Notes under the pieces: generated by a model
Seen by the model: the letters and a program-made list of their open reading frames with translations, nothing else
What the model was told of the DNA's origin: nothing
Database searches by the model: none
Translations under genes and position numbers: made by a program
Assembly (NCBI RefSeq): GCF_000960995.1
Contig: NZ_CP009434.1
Location: forward strand, 372,001-436,000
Length of the DNA: 64,000 nt
Reading direction: 5' to 3'
Origin: Burkholderia glumae LMG 2196 = ATCC 33617
GTDB lineage: Bacteria > Pseudomonadota > Gammaproteobacteria > Burkholderiales > Burkholderiaceae
Shown: positions 16,586 to 25,655 of the stretch, piece after piece
Layout of the letters: each line of letters begins with the position of its first letter
How positions within the stretch are numbered: the stretch's first letter is position 1

Positions 16586-19208
16586 TGATTTCCGGGGATT
16601 GGGGCGCGCGTGGCACGCGCGGTTTGCCCATCAGCACGGGCTGGAACACTACGGCACCGATCAGCGTACAGGACAGGGCCAGCGCGAGTAGCTTGCCCAT
16701 GCTCGCGGTACCCGGGTGGTGCGACAGCCACAGGCTGCCGAACGCGGTGGCGGTGGTCGCGGCGCTGAACAGCACCGCATGCGTGAGGCTCGATTGCAGC
16801 AGGCCGGTCTGGCCGGCGCGCCACGCCATCACGAAATACACCTTGAACGCCACGCCCACGCCGAGCATCAGCGGCAGCGCGATGATGTTCGCGAAGTTCA
16901 GCGACATGCCGAACACCACGCACAGCTCGAGCGTGACGATGCCCGACACCAGCAGCGGAATCAGCGTGCGCAGTACGTCGCCGAAGCGGCGCAGCGTGAT
17001 CCAGAGCAGCACCGTGATGGCCAGGATCGACAGCCCGGCCGCCTGCAGGAACGCGCGGATGATGGTGTTCGCCGAATGCAGGATCGAGATCGGCCCGCCG
17101 ATGGTGGCCGGCTCGGCGCGCTTCACGGCCTGCGCGAAGTGGCGCAGCATCACGTCGTCGCCGGAATCGACGCCGGGCGGCACCTTGGGCGAGATCTGCA
17201 CGAGCGCGCGGCCGTCCGGCGCCACCCAGTCGCGCACCATCTGCGGCGGCAGGTTCGCGCGCGTGACCTCGTAGGGCTGCAGCAGCGCGGCGAGCTGGCC
17301 GAGCGCGATCTTCAGCGTGGCCGAGAACGCGTTCTCGGCGCGATCGCGCGTGGCCACGTCGGCCGCGGCAAGCTTGGCCAGCGACTGCGAGAGATGCTTC
17401 GCCTCGTCGGCACCCGGCCCCGGGTGGTCCTCCGCGGCGTAGCCGAGCAGTGCCGAGGCGCGCTTGAGCGCCGCCACGCGCTGCGCATCGCTGGCGGGCG
17501 GCGCGGCGGGCTGGGTCAGCGCGGGCAGCAGGGCGTCGGCGGCCGTCTTGATGATGGCGAGCTTCTGCGGCTGGTCGGCCGGCAGGAACGACGACAGCGT
17601 GGTGGTGCGGCCCACCTCGGGCAGCTTCGCGAGCCGCGCGGCGGCCGCGTCCGCGGCGGCCAGCGACGGCGCGAGCATGCGCACGTCGTTGACCGAGGCC
17701 TCGGGCGAATCCTTCAGCGCGATCAGCGTGGCCATCGATTCGCTGTGCGGATCCTTCAGGTGCAGCGGGTTGAAGTCGAAGTGCAGCCGCGTGAGCAGCG
17801 GCAGCGCGCCGATCACCACCACCAGCGTGCCGATCAGGATCGGCTTGCGGTGGCGGTCCAGGTAGTCGTCCACCGGTGCGAGGCGCGGGAAGCCCGGCGC
17901 CTTGGTCTCGCCGGGCGGGTGCAGCAGCTTGAGCAGCGCGGGCAGCAGCGTCATGGTGGTGAGCAGCGCGACGAACATGCCCACCCCCGCGATCAGGCCC
18001 AGCTCCGACACGCCGCGGTAGGCGGTGGGCAGGAACGAGAAGAAGCTCGCCGCCACCGCCGCGGTGGCGAGCGACAGCGGCACGCCCATCGAGTGCGCGG
18101 CGCCCAGCAGCGCATGGTCCAGATCCGGGTCGCGGTAGCGTTCCTCGCGGTACTTCACGCCGTACTGGATCGCGAAATCGACGCCGAGTCCGACGAACAG
18201 CACCATGAACGCGACCGAGATCATGTTCAGCGAGCCGACCATCGCGAGGCCGAGCGCGGCCGTCACGATCAGGCCGACCACCAGCGTGACGAGCACCGCG
18301 CCGATCATCCGCTTGGAGCGCAGCGCGAGCCACAGGATCACGAGCACCACCACGATCGTGCCGATGCCGTTGATGGCCGCGCCGTCCTCCACCGAGGCGA
18401 ATTCCTCGTCGGCGAGCGGCTGCTCGCCGGTCAGGCGCACCACCGCGCCGAAGCGCTTGTCGAGGCCGAGCGAGGCGGCGGTGGCGCGGATCGTCTGCTC
18501 GGTCTGCTCGCCCGCCTTCAGCGCGCCGTAGTTGATCTGGGGCTCGACGGTCACGAACGCGAACGCGGGCTGCTTCGCGGCGTCGCCGTCCACCAGCGCG
18601 CGCCACGAGAACGCGGCCGGGCGGCCGGCCAGCACCTCGTCGACGGTGGCCGCCGCGCGGCCGAGCAGCGTCTTCATGCCGGGCAGCGTGACCTGGCCCG
18701 TCAGCAGCGGCTGACCGAGCGTGGTCGACAGCGTGGTGGCGAGGCCCGTCACGCTCGGGTCCTTCGCCAGCGTATTGACGAGCGGGCGCGCGCTGGTCAG
18801 CTTCGAGACGGTGCTGGCGAGTTCGGCCGGCGACAGGAACAGCAGCGCGTCATGTTCGAACAGCGGCCCGCCGGCCGGCAGCGAGACCTGGCCGATGCGG
18901 CCGGCGCGCGTGTCGCGGTCGAGCGCCGCGGCGAGCGCGTCGGCCGCCGCCGAGGCGAATTCGGGCGCCGGCGCCTCCACCACCGCGAGGATCGTCTGGC
19001 TGCGCTGCGGGAACGCCTGGTCGATCGCGTCGCCGAGCGCGGCCCATTGCGGCTCGTTGTCGAGCAGCTTGCTGACGTCGGTGTTGATCCTGAAGTGCTG
19101 GACGGCATAGACGCCGCCGAGCGCGGCGATCACGAGCGACAGGACGACGACCAGCAGCGGGCGCCGCACGGACCAGGCAACGAGTCGGACGAATAGGGTT
19201 CTCAACAT
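16578..19208 (-). CDS. hpnN: HpnN, RND-family hopanoid transporter
   Basis: Inner-membrane MMPL/RND protein of 876 residues expected to move hopanoids towards the outer membrane. There is an N-terminal membrane helix (residues 14-36), a large periplasmic domain, a five-helix bundle (IGTIVVVLVILWLALRSK onwards), a second periplasmic domain and a second bundle. This is the two-fold architecture typical of HpnN. The ATG at 19208 is used; an upstream in-frame ATG adds 24 Arg/Pro-rich residues. It is transcribed with mlaA, divergently from hpnM. Confidence 0.93.
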   Translation of the reverse strand: MLRTLFVRLVAWSVRRPLLVVVLSLVIAALGGVYAVQHFRINTDVSKLLDNEPQWAALGDAIDQAFPQRSQTILAVVEAPAPEFASAAADALAAALDRDTRAGRIGQVSLPAGGPLFEHDALLFLSPAELASTVSKLTSARPLVNTLAKDPSVTGLATTLSTTLGQPLLTGQVTLPGMKTLLGRAAATVDEVLAGRPAAFSWRALVDGDAAKQPAFAFVTVEPQINYGALKAGEQTEQTIRATAASLGLDKRFGAVVRLTGEQPLADEEFASVEDGAAINGIGTIVVVLVILWLALRSKRMIGAVLVTLVVGLIVTAALGLAMVGSLNMISVAFMVLFVGLGVDFAIQYGVKYREERYRDPDLDHALLGAAHSMGVPLSLATAAVAASFFSFLPTAYRGVSELGLIAGVGMFVALLTTMTLLPALLKLLHPPGETKAPGFPRLAPVDDYLDRHRKPILIGTLVVVIGALPLLTRLHFDFNPLHLKDPHSESMATLIALKDSPEASVNDVRMLAPSLAAADAAAARLAKLPEVGRTTTLSSFLPADQPQKLAIIKTAADALLPALTQPAAPPASDAQRVAALKRASALLGYAAEDHPGPGADEAKHLSQSLAKLAAADVATRDRAENAFSATLKIALGQLAALLQPYEVTRANLPPQMVRDWVAPDGRALVQISPKVPPGVDSGDDVMLRHFAQAVKRAEPATIGGPISILHSANTIIRAFLQAAGLSILAITVLLWITLRRFGDVLRTLIPLLVSGIVTLELCVVFGMSLNFANIIALPLMLGVGVAFKVYFVMAWRAGQTGLLQSSLTHAVLFSAATTATAFGSLWLSHHPGTASMGKLLALALSCTLIGAVVFQPVLMGKPRVPRAPQSPEINE

Positions 19209-19468
19209 GGGCAGGCTGGCGTGGCCCGCGATCGGGCAAAGTGGCCAAGTATACCGGCGCGGCGGTTTCCGGGGCGGCAACCCGCCGCGCGGGTCGCGGC
19301 CCGGCCGGGCCTCCTTGAAACGGTGTCAAATCATGCGAATCGCGGCCTGCGGCGCGGCATTCAGGATGCCGGCCGTCGGTGACGAAGCGGCGCGCGCGCC
19401 GCTTCGGTAACCGCGCCGTAACAAGCGTAGCAAGCCGGGCTGCCGCGGCGCGGGCGCCGGCCGGCGCG

Positions 19469-19476
19469 GCTATACT
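19469..19476 (+). promoter_or_regulatory. Sigma-S-like -10 element for hpnM
   Basis: GCTATACT, identical to the element before hpnD (7775-7782), again without a recognisable -35. Predicted start is near 19483, about 50 bases before the hpnM ATG. Confidence 0.4.
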
Positions 19477-19489
19477 GTCCCGACCCGGT

Positions 19490-19515
19490 GCCGGCTGGCG
19501 CCGGCTTCTTTTTTT
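19490..19515 (+). terminator. Terminator-like hairpin in the hpnM leader
   Basis: GCCGGC (19490-19495), loop TGGC, GCCGGC (19500-19505), then TTC and seven T (19509-19515). The stem is short but very GC-rich and the T-tract is real. It lies between the putative transcript start and the hpnM ATG at 19534, so it could act as an attenuator. Confidence 0.5.
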
Positions 19516-19533
19516 CGAGAGTCCGAACTACGC

Positions 19534-20130
19534 ATGAAACGCCATCTGATTGCATTCGTCGCCGCAGCGGCCGTCTCCGTGTCGGCCTTCGCGCAGAGCG
19601 CGCCCGTGGATGTCGTCCGCTCCGCGGTGGAAGGTACCGTCAACGCGATGAAGTCGGATCCCGCCGCGCGCGGCGGTGACATGAACAAGATCACGCAGAT
19701 TGTCGAGACGCGATTTTTGCCCGTCACCAACTTCGAGCGCACCACGCGCATCGCGGTGGGCAGTGCCTGGGGCCAGGCCTCGCCGGCCCAGCAGCAGGAG
19801 CTCTACAAGCAATTTCGGCTCCTGATGACGCGCACCTACGCGGCCTCACTCGCGCAGCTGGGCGGGCAGGATGCGAAGTTTACGTTCAAGGCCAGCGGCG
19901 AGAACGCCAGTGACGCGCTGGTGCGCTCCACCGTGACCACGCCGGGCGACACGCAATCGGTGGGCTACCGGCTCGACAAGGAAGGCGGCGGCTGGAAGAT
20001 CTACGACATCGACATGTCGGGCGCGTGGCTGATCCAGGTCTATCAAGGGCAGTTCAAGGCGCAGCTCGCCCAGGGCGGCATCGACGGCCTGATCCAGTTC
20101 CTGCAGAAGCACAACGCGCGCGTGAACTGA
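19534..20130 (+). CDS. hpnM: HpnM, MlaC/Ttg2D-like periplasmic lipid-binding protein
   Basis: Periplasmic protein of 198 residues with a signal peptide ending at AFA|QS (about residue 20). The rest is the MlaC/toluene-tolerance domain, including TRTYAASLAQL and WKIYDIDMSGAWLIQVYQGQF in the second half. HpnM is thought to carry hopanoids or phospholipids between membranes. It faces hpnN-mlaA across a shared control region, which fits a split Mla-like route. A terminator-like hairpin precedes the ATG. Confidence 0.93.
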   Translation: MKRHLIAFVAAAAVSVSAFAQSAPVDVVRSAVEGTVNAMKSDPAARGGDMNKITQIVETRFLPVTNFERTTRIAVGSAWGQASPAQQQELYKQFRLLMTRTYAASLAQLGGQDAKFTFKASGENASDALVRSTVTTPGDTQSVGYRLDKEGGGWKIYDIDMSGAWLIQVYQGQFKAQLAQGGIDGLIQFLQKHNARVN

Positions 20131-20147
20131 GGGCGCGGCACCGTACC

Positions 20148-20178
20148 GCCGCCGCGGCCGAAAAACGGCCCGCCGGCG
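20148..20178. terminator. GC hairpin after hpnM
   Basis: GGCCG (20156-20160), loop AAAAA, CGGCC (20166-20170), with further imperfect GC pairing outside (CCGCCG against CGGCGG). It begins 18 bp after the hpnM stop between convergent genes. There is no T-tract, so it is a weak candidate. Confidence 0.35.
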
Positions 20179-20365
20179 GCGCGCGCGAGCCGCGGTTCGG
20201 GAATGCGCCTTGCTCGCGCGGGCTTGCGTGATGGCCGGCGCGGCGGCCCTCGATGAGCGCGCAGGCCCGGTCGCGCGCCAGCGCGGCCGTCGATGCGTAC
20301 AGGGAAGGATCGGGTGCCGCAGGCCGGGTGCCGGCGGGCCGCCTCCCCGGCGCAGCCGCATGGCC

Positions 20366-21046
20366 TCAGCGCCGCCGGTGCTCGACCGCGAACTTGATCA
20401 GCTCGGCCTGCCCCTCGATGCCGAGCTTGCGCTTCAGGTTGAGCCGGTGGGTCTCGACGGTGCGCACCGACAGCCCGTTGTGCAGCGCGATCTGCTTGCT
20501 CGAGAGCCCCTCGGCGAGCGCATCGAGGATGTCGCGCTCGCGCGGCGTGAGCCGCTCGAGCGGCCCCGCCCCGGCGCTCGCCTGGATCATCCGCGCCGCC
20601 AGCCCCTCGCTGAAGAAGGTCTGGCCGGCCAGCACCGCGACGATGCCGCGAATGATCTCGCTGGCGGGCGAATCCTTCAGCAGGTAGCCGCTCGCGCCGG
20701 CGCGCACGGCCTGCGTCACGTATTCGACGTTGTCGTGCATCGACAGCATCACCACCCGGATCGCGGGAAAACGTTCGTGGAACGCGGCGGCGAGCGCGAT
20801 GCCGTTCATGCCCTGCATGCCGACGTCCATCAGCGCGAGGTCGGGCTCGAGCGTCCCGGCGAGCGCGAGCGCGTCGGCGGCGTTGCCGGCCTCGCCCGCC
20901 ACCACGAAGCCGGGCACCGCCTCGAGGCGCATCTTGAGGCCGTCGCGCACCAGCGGGTGGTCGTCCACCAGCAGCAGGCGGGCGCACGGTCCGGGCTGGG
21001 CCGGCTGTCGGGGCGGCGGACTGGCGCCGGGAGAGGCAAGGGTCAT
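20366..21046 (-). CDS. NarL/FixJ-family response regulator
   Basis: DNA-binding regulator of 226 residues. About 22 disordered Pro-rich residues precede the receiver (acidic pocket LLVDDH at 25-30, phospho-acceptor Asp74 in LMDVGMQG, lysine in YLLKDSPA). A LuxR-type helix-turn-helix follows at about 160-225, with LTPRERDILDALAEGLSSKQIA. The ATG at 21046 has AGGAG seven bases upstream. Its ATG overlaps the kinase stop as ATGA, so the pair is co-translated. Confidence 0.94.
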   Translation of the reverse strand: MTLASPGASPPPRQPAQPGPCARLLLVDDHPLVRDGLKMRLEAVPGFVVAGEAGNAADALALAGTLEPDLALMDVGMQGMNGIALAAAFHERFPAIRVVMLSMHDNVEYVTQAVRAGASGYLLKDSPASEIIRGIVAVLAGQTFFSEGLAARMIQASAGAGPLERLTPRERDILDALAEGLSSKQIALHNGLSVRTVETHRLNLKRKLGIEGQAELIKFAVEHRRR

Positions 21047-22440
21047 CGTCGGGCTCCTGTCTGGGTGGCGGGCAGCGGCACGCGCACGGAAACGACGGTA
21101 TGGCCTGGCTGCGAGCGGATCGCCAGCGTGCCGCCGATCGCGTCGATCCGTTCGCGCATGTTGCGCAGGCCCACGCCGCCGTGCGGATCGGCCTGAATGC
21201 GCTCGACGTCGAAGCCGCAGCCGTTGTCGGCGACGGCCAGCGCCACCGAGTGCGCGGCGATCTCCAGCGAGACCGCGCCGCGCGTGGCCTGCGCATGGCG
21301 GACCAGGTTGGTCAGGGCTTCCTGCGCGATCCGGAACAGCGCGGTGTTGACGGCGGCCGGCAGCGGCCGCGAGCCCGAGTGCACGATCTGCGTGTAGCCG
21401 AGCTCCACGCCGGTCTCGCTGCCCAGCTCGCGGACCAGCTGGTCGAGCGCGGCGGCCAGCCCGAGATCGTCGAGCATCGCGGGGCGCAGCGCATGCGAGA
21501 TGCGGCGCACCTCGCGCAGCACGTCGCCGAGCCGCGCGACGCTCTTGGCGAGCACGCCCTCGGCGGCCGCGTCGCGAGCCGGGCTGCGCTCGAAGCGCTC
21601 GAGTGCCGATTCGAGCATCAATTTCACCGATACCATCATCTGGCTGATGCCGTCGTGCAGCTCGCGCGACAGGCGCGCGCGCTCGTCTTCCTGCGATTCC
21701 ACCACGCGCTGCGCGAGCGCCTTCAGGCGCGCATCGGCGTGCCGCGATTCGCTGACGTTGAGCACCAGCGCGCAGAGCGCGATCGCCGCGGCGCCGGCCA
21801 GTGCGATCGCAGCGAGGCCCTTCATGGTGCTGTCGATTTCGGCCGAGGCGCGCGCGTCGATGCGCGCGAGCGCGCGATCGACGTCGTCGAGGTAGATGCC
21901 GGTGCCGAGCATCCAGCCCCAGCGGTCGAGCCCGACCACGTAGCCGAGCTTCGGCTCGACCTTGCCGGTGGTGGGCCGTTGCCACAGATAGCGGACGTAG
22001 CCCTGGCCGTGCGAGGCGGCGGCGAGCAGATGCTGCATGGTGGGCGCGCCCTGCGGGTCGCGCATCGCCCAGAAGTTGCGGCCCACGCGCTCCGGCTCGC
22101 GCGGGTGCATCAGTGAGTCGCCCTGCATGTCGTAGACGAAGAAATAGCCGTCGGGGCCGAAGTCCATCTTGCGCAGGATCTCGAGCGCCTGGGCGCGGCG
22201 CGCGTCGTTGCCGGGCGCGCCGTCGCGCGAGGCTTCGTAGAGCGGCGCGATGGCGCTGGTGGCGAGTTCGACGTAATGCTTGAGCTCGAGCTCCTTGCTC
22301 GACAGGTAGGCGGCCTCGATCGTCTCGTGCTGCGCGCGCGCCAGTGCGGTGGCCTGCTGACGCACGCCGAAGCCGATGCCCGCGATCGCAGCCAGGAACG
22401 GCACGATCGCGAGCAGGAATATCTTCGCCTTGAGTTTCAT
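21043..22440 (-). CDS. Cache-domain NarX-type sensor histidine kinase
   Basis: Inner-membrane kinase of 465 residues. Membrane segments lie near residues 7-27 and 210-230. Between them is a single-Cache sensor with DFGPDGYFFVYDMQGDSLMHP and GWMLGTGIYLDDVD, typical of sCache_2 domains that bind small organic acids. The cytoplasmic part has the HisKA_3 box LSRELHDGISQMM with His262 and an ATPase domain (DNGCGF, GGVGLRNMRERI). The regulator gene overlaps its stop by four bases. The ATG at 22440 has no clear Shine-Dalgarno. Ligand unknown. Confidence 0.92.
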   Translation of the reverse strand: MKLKAKIFLLAIVPFLAAIAGIGFGVRQQATALARAQHETIEAAYLSSKELELKHYVELATSAIAPLYEASRDGAPGNDARRAQALEILRKMDFGPDGYFFVYDMQGDSLMHPREPERVGRNFWAMRDPQGAPTMQHLLAAASHGQGYVRYLWQRPTTGKVEPKLGYVVGLDRWGWMLGTGIYLDDVDRALARIDARASAEIDSTMKGLAAIALAGAAAIALCALVLNVSESRHADARLKALAQRVVESQEDERARLSRELHDGISQMMVSVKLMLESALERFERSPARDAAAEGVLAKSVARLGDVLREVRRISHALRPAMLDDLGLAAALDQLVRELGSETGVELGYTQIVHSGSRPLPAAVNTALFRIAQEALTNLVRHAQATRGAVSLEIAAHSVALAVADNGCGFDVERIQADPHGGVGLRNMRERIDAIGGTLAIRSQPGHTVVSVRVPLPATQTGARR

Positions 22441-22758
22441 GGTCGATCGACGCAAACACGCGGCGGCGCACCCGCCGCGCGACGCGCGCCGGAGCGCCAG
22501 GGTCCGCTATTGTCGGCGATTTCCGGCCGCCGCGACGCACCGCGTGTCAGCCCGGCCGTCGGTGCGACAGGCTGGCGAGCGGGCCGCGTGCCGGTCTGCC
22601 GCGGCGCGGCGTGCTGCGGCCCCGTCACGGCGCGGTCGCGGCCCTGCCGCCGTCCGGTCCGGCCGCGACGCGCGCGGCGAGCCGCGCCGGTCATAAGCGA
22701 TTTCCCAATCGCCCGGCGGGTGAGTAAGATGGGCCATTTTCTGGAGGGAGTATCCGCA
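22441..22758. other. Divergent spacer between sensor kinase and OmpR-type regulator
   Basis: A 318-bp very GC-rich stretch. The only convincing elements are the rightward promoter at 22702-22730 and the GGAGGGA ribosome binding site at 22743-22749. Confidence 0.5.
22702..22730 (+). promoter_or_regulatory. Promoter for OmpR-type regulator
   Basis: TTCCCA (22702-22707) and TAAGAT (22725-22730), 17 bp apart. The predicted start near 22737 leaves a leader of about 22 bases. Confidence 0.4.
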
Positions 22759-23448
22759 ATGCTGACCGCCGTGCTGGAAGACGATGCCGACCAACGCGAC
22801 CTGATCATGTTGTGGCTCGAACATGGCGGGCATCGCGTACACGGTTTTGCGACGGGCGCCGCGTTTACCGAGGCGCTGAAGAACGAGCGATTCCAGTTGC
22901 TCGTGATCGACTGGATGCTGCCCGACACCACGGGCGACGCGATGATCCAGTGGGTGCGCGACCACCTGGGCTGGAACGTGCCCGTGATCGTGCTGACCGC
23001 GCGCGACGACGAGCAGACGGTGCTGACCGCGCTGCGCGCCGGCGCCGACGACTATCTGGTGAAGCCGGCCCGCGCGGCCGAAATGCTGGCGCGGATCGCG
23101 GCGGTGGCGCGCCGCTACGGGATCGGCGGCAAGGCGCCGCTCACGCTCGGCGCCTACGAGATCGACATCCAGCGCGTGCGGATCGCCGTGAACGGCAGCT
23201 CGGTCGACCTCACGCAGAAGGAGTTCGACCTGGCCGTCTACATGTTCCAGAGCCCGGGCCAGCTGCTGTCGCGCGACCACCTGCTGAACCGCGTCTGGGG
23301 CGTGCATGCCGACGTCGACACGCGCACCGTCGACACGCACGTGAGCCGGCTGCGCAAGAAGCTGCAGCTGGACGGTTCCAACGGCTGGAAGGTCATCCCG
23401 ATCTACGGCTACGGCTACCGCTGCGTGCGGCTCGACTCGCCCGAGTAA
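22759..23448 (+). CDS. OmpR/PhoB-family response regulator
   Basis: Regulator of 229 residues: receiver with acidic pocket EDD at 7-9, phospho-acceptor Asp51 (VIDWMLPD) and Lys near 102 (YLVKPAR), then a winged-helix DNA-binding domain from about 130 (LTQKEFDLAVYMFQSPGQLLSRDHLL, TVDTHVSRLRKKL). The ATG at 22759 has GGAGGGA about nine bases upstream. No kinase is adjacent on the same strand, so it is an orphan here; the divergent NarX-type kinase belongs to another partner class. Confidence 0.93.
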   Translation: MLTAVLEDDADQRDLIMLWLEHGGHRVHGFATGAAFTEALKNERFQLLVIDWMLPDTTGDAMIQWVRDHLGWNVPVIVLTARDDEQTVLTALRAGADDYLVKPARAAEMLARIAAVARRYGIGGKAPLTLGAYEIDIQRVRIAVNGSSVDLTQKEFDLAVYMFQSPGQLLSRDHLLNRVWGVHADVDTRTVDTHVSRLRKKLQLDGSNGWKVIPIYGYGYRCVRLDSPE

Positions 23449-23512
23449 GGCGCGAGGGGCGGCCCGGCGCGGCGGCATGCAGCGGTGCGCGCGGCCGGAG
23501 CGGGCCTGGCGC

Positions 23513-24715
23513 TCAGCGCCACGGGCCCGGCGGCGATTCGCGGCCGCCGTCGGTGGCGCGCCAGGCATCGCCCAGCTGGGCCCGGCGCGCGAACGCATCG
23601 CGATGGCCGTTCGCCGCCTCGCGCTCGCCGGCCTCGGCCGGCTGCAGCGCGTCGCCGCAGCGATAACTCCAGCCCGCCAGCGTGAGCCAGGCCGTCTCGA
23701 TGCGGCTCGCGAGCCAGGCGCTGGTGGAGCCCTGATGCTTGTGCAGGTACAGCAGGCGGCTGCGGATCTGCCAGCGCTCGCGCCGGGCCGCGTCGCGGGC
23801 GGCCTGGCCGATCCCGCCGCCCATCTGCGCCATGCCGCCGCTCACGCAGCGCGCGCGCACGTCCGGCCAGTACATCACCTCGAAGCCCGCCGCGCCGGCG
23901 CGCCGGCACAGGTCGATATCCTCGCAGTACATGAAAAAGCGCGTGTCGAAGCCGTTCAGATAGCGGAACACGTCGTGGCGCACCATCGCGAAGGCATCGG
24001 ACACCCAGTCGACCGTGCGCGGCCGCCGGCGCGGCTGCAGGTCGGGATCGAGCTGCGCGCGCCGCGTGGCCGCGGCGCGCCCGAAAGGGCCGCGCCAGGC
24101 GAACGCGTCGCCCAGCGCGCTCGGGAACCGGTGCGAGCTGGGCATGTCGTTGCCGGCCGCGTCCACCAGCCGGCCGCCGGCGATGCCTACCTGCGGATTG
24201 ACGAGCATGCGCGCGGCGGCGCGCGCGATCATCGCGGGCTGCGCGTGCGTGTCCGGATGCATCAGCAGCAGCAGGGCGCCGTAGGCTTCCTGCGCCGCGA
24301 GGTTGCAGGCCGCCGCGTAGCCGATGTTCACCGGCAGACGGATCAGCCGCGCCCACGGGTAGCTGGCCGCGACCAGATCGGGCGTGCCGTCGGTGGACGC
24401 GTTGTCGACCACGATCACCTGCCAGTCGCGGTAGCGCGCCGCCACGCTCAGCAGCGCGAGCTGGCGGTCGATCTGCTCGGCGCAGTCGTGCGCGACGATC
24501 AGGATCGAGAGCGCGCGCCGGGCCAGCGCGTGCTCGTGCGGCGACGGGCGCCGCGTGGCGCCCGCGCCGAGCCCGTCGTCGTGGCCGCCGCTCACGACGG
24601 ACCCGGCCGATCGCGCCTGTCCCGCCTCGTCATCGGACTTCCCCGGGTAGATGGCGAGGTGCGCGTCGCGGACGAGTGGCGGCCGCATGACGGCGGCGGT
24701 AAGCGAGTTGGCCAT
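23513..24715 (-). CDS. Family 2 glycosyltransferase (rhamnosyltransferase-like)
   Basis: GT-A fold transferase of about 400 residues. The GT2 core begins with LSILIVAHDCAEQ, then VVDNASTDGTPDLV. The later FDTRFFMYCEDIDLCRRA segment is typical of the WbbL-like rhamnosyltransferase branch and includes the catalytic-base region (ED). The start is uncertain: ATG at 24715 overlaps the upstream transferase gene by 86 bases and lacks a ribosome binding site; a GTG at 24595 would start downstream of that gene's stop. Sugar and acceptor unknown. It is the last gene of the leftward block. Confidence 0.85.
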   Translation of the reverse strand: MANSLTAAVMRPPLVRDAHLAIYPGKSDDEAGQARSAGSVVSGGHDDGLGAGATRRPSPHEHALARRALSILIVAHDCAEQIDRQLALLSVAARYRDWQVIVVDNASTDGTPDLVAASYPWARLIRLPVNIGYAAACNLAAQEAYGALLLLMHPDTHAQPAMIARAAARMLVNPQVGIAGGRLVDAAGNDMPSSHRFPSALGDAFAWRGPFGRAAATRRAQLDPDLQPRRRPRTVDWVSDAFAMVRHDVFRYLNGFDTRFFMYCEDIDLCRRAGAAGFEVMYWPDVRARCVSGGMAQMGGGIGQAARDAARRERWQIRSRLLYLHKHQGSTSAWLASRIETAWLTLAGWSYRCGDALQPAEAGEREAANGHRDAFARRAQLGDAWRATDGGRESPPGPWR

Positions 24716-25655
24716 AAAGAATCGGCAGTTGTTGCAGCTGCGCATGCAGCGCGTAGAGCGTGGCGAGGCGCCAATCGCCGGCACTCGGCCGGGCGCGCCA
24801 GGCCGAGTGCAGCAGTGCCGCGCCGAGCAGCGCGGCGAGGCCCCAGACGGCGGCCGGCGCGAGCGCGAGCGTCACGGCCAGCAGCAGCGCCGCGACGCCG
24901 AGCGCGCTGCCGAAGGCGCGGTTGCGTTGCGGCGCGTAGCCGTGCGGGAACGCGGCGCGGCCCCCGCAGCATGCGTCGGCGGCCGCGTAGGCCTGGCCGA
25001 TCTGCACCGCGCGGCGCCAGTAGTCGCGAAAGCCCGTGAGCACGTCGTCGTGGCGCGTCATCGGGATCGCCGGCTCGTCCACCCACCAGCGGCGCGCGAT
25101 GAGACGCCGGCACAGGTCGGCCGCCTCGCCGTCGGCGAGGTTTGCGTCGAAGCCGCCGACCTCCTCGAGCGCGGCGCGGCGAAACAGCGCGTCGCCGACG
25201 CGGTCGAGCGCGTCGCCCGACGGCATCAGCCCGTCCAGATCCACCACGGCCGCATAGGGCGACTGATGCGGCAGCGCCTGGCGGCACTGGCCGCGCACGG
25301 CCGCGCAGCCGGCCGCGTCGAGCCGGGCCAGCGCGCGCTTCGGGAACGCGCGATCGAGCTGCGTGTCGGCACCGAGGAACAGCACGGTGTCGGCGCCGCT
25401 CGCGCGCCAGCCGGCGTTGCGCAGCGCGGCGCGCGTGACGGCCGGGCCGGCGGGCGCGCCGGGCTCGACCGCCACGACGCGCGCGCCGTGATGGGCGGCG
25501 CGCATCGCGTCGGCGCCGTGCGGGTGGTCGGTCGCGTACAGCAGCTCGACCGGCAGCGCCTGCCAGTCGGCCGCCCGCACGCTGCGCAGGCAGCGCGACA
25601 GCGTGCCGTCCCGATCAGGCCCCGTGACGACCACGGTGACTTGATGCGGGTTCAA
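24630..25655 (-). CDS. Family 2 glycosyltransferase with C-terminal membrane segment
   Basis: Protein of 341 residues. The N-terminal GT2 domain has VTVVVTGPDRDGTLSRCLRSV and a DxD-like GADTQLDRAF. A hydrophobic stretch near residues 255-290 would anchor it in the membrane. TTG at 25655 is the start: GGAGGA (25662-25667) lies six bases upstream, and the TTG overlaps the stop of a small upstream gene as TTGA. It is somewhat like the mycofactocin-type GT (MftF) in general layout, but I cannot support that assignment. The second GT2 follows with overlap. Confidence 0.82.
   Translation of the reverse strand: MNPHQVTVVVTGPDRDGTLSRCLRSVRAADWQALPVELLYATDHPHGADAMRAAHHGARVVAVEPGAPAGPAVTRAALRNAGWRASGADTVLFLGADTQLDRAFPKRALARLDAAGCAAVRGQCRQALPHQSPYAAVVDLDGLMPSGDALDRVGDALFRRAALEEVGGFDANLADGEAADLCRRLIARRWWVDEPAIPMTRHDDVLTGFRDYWRRAVQIGQAYAAADACCGGRAAFPHGYAPQRNRAFGSALGVAALLLAVTLALAPAAVWGLAALLGAALLHSAWRARPSAGDWRLATLYALHAQLQQLPILYGQLAYRRRHAAATRPRRAPRHLPGEVR

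Larger units (their letters stand above)
19209..19533. other. hpnN-hpnM divergent control region
   Basis: A 325-bp spacer between two divergent envelope-lipid genes. It contains the sigma-S-like -10 at 19469 and the leader hairpin at 19490 for hpnM. I see no clear promoter for hpnN on the minus strand. Confidence 0.55.

Noticed and set aside
24630..25655. Naming the transferase mftF (mycofactocin)
   Set aside because: Only the general GT2-plus-membrane layout fits; no mftA, mftB or mftC genes are nearby.
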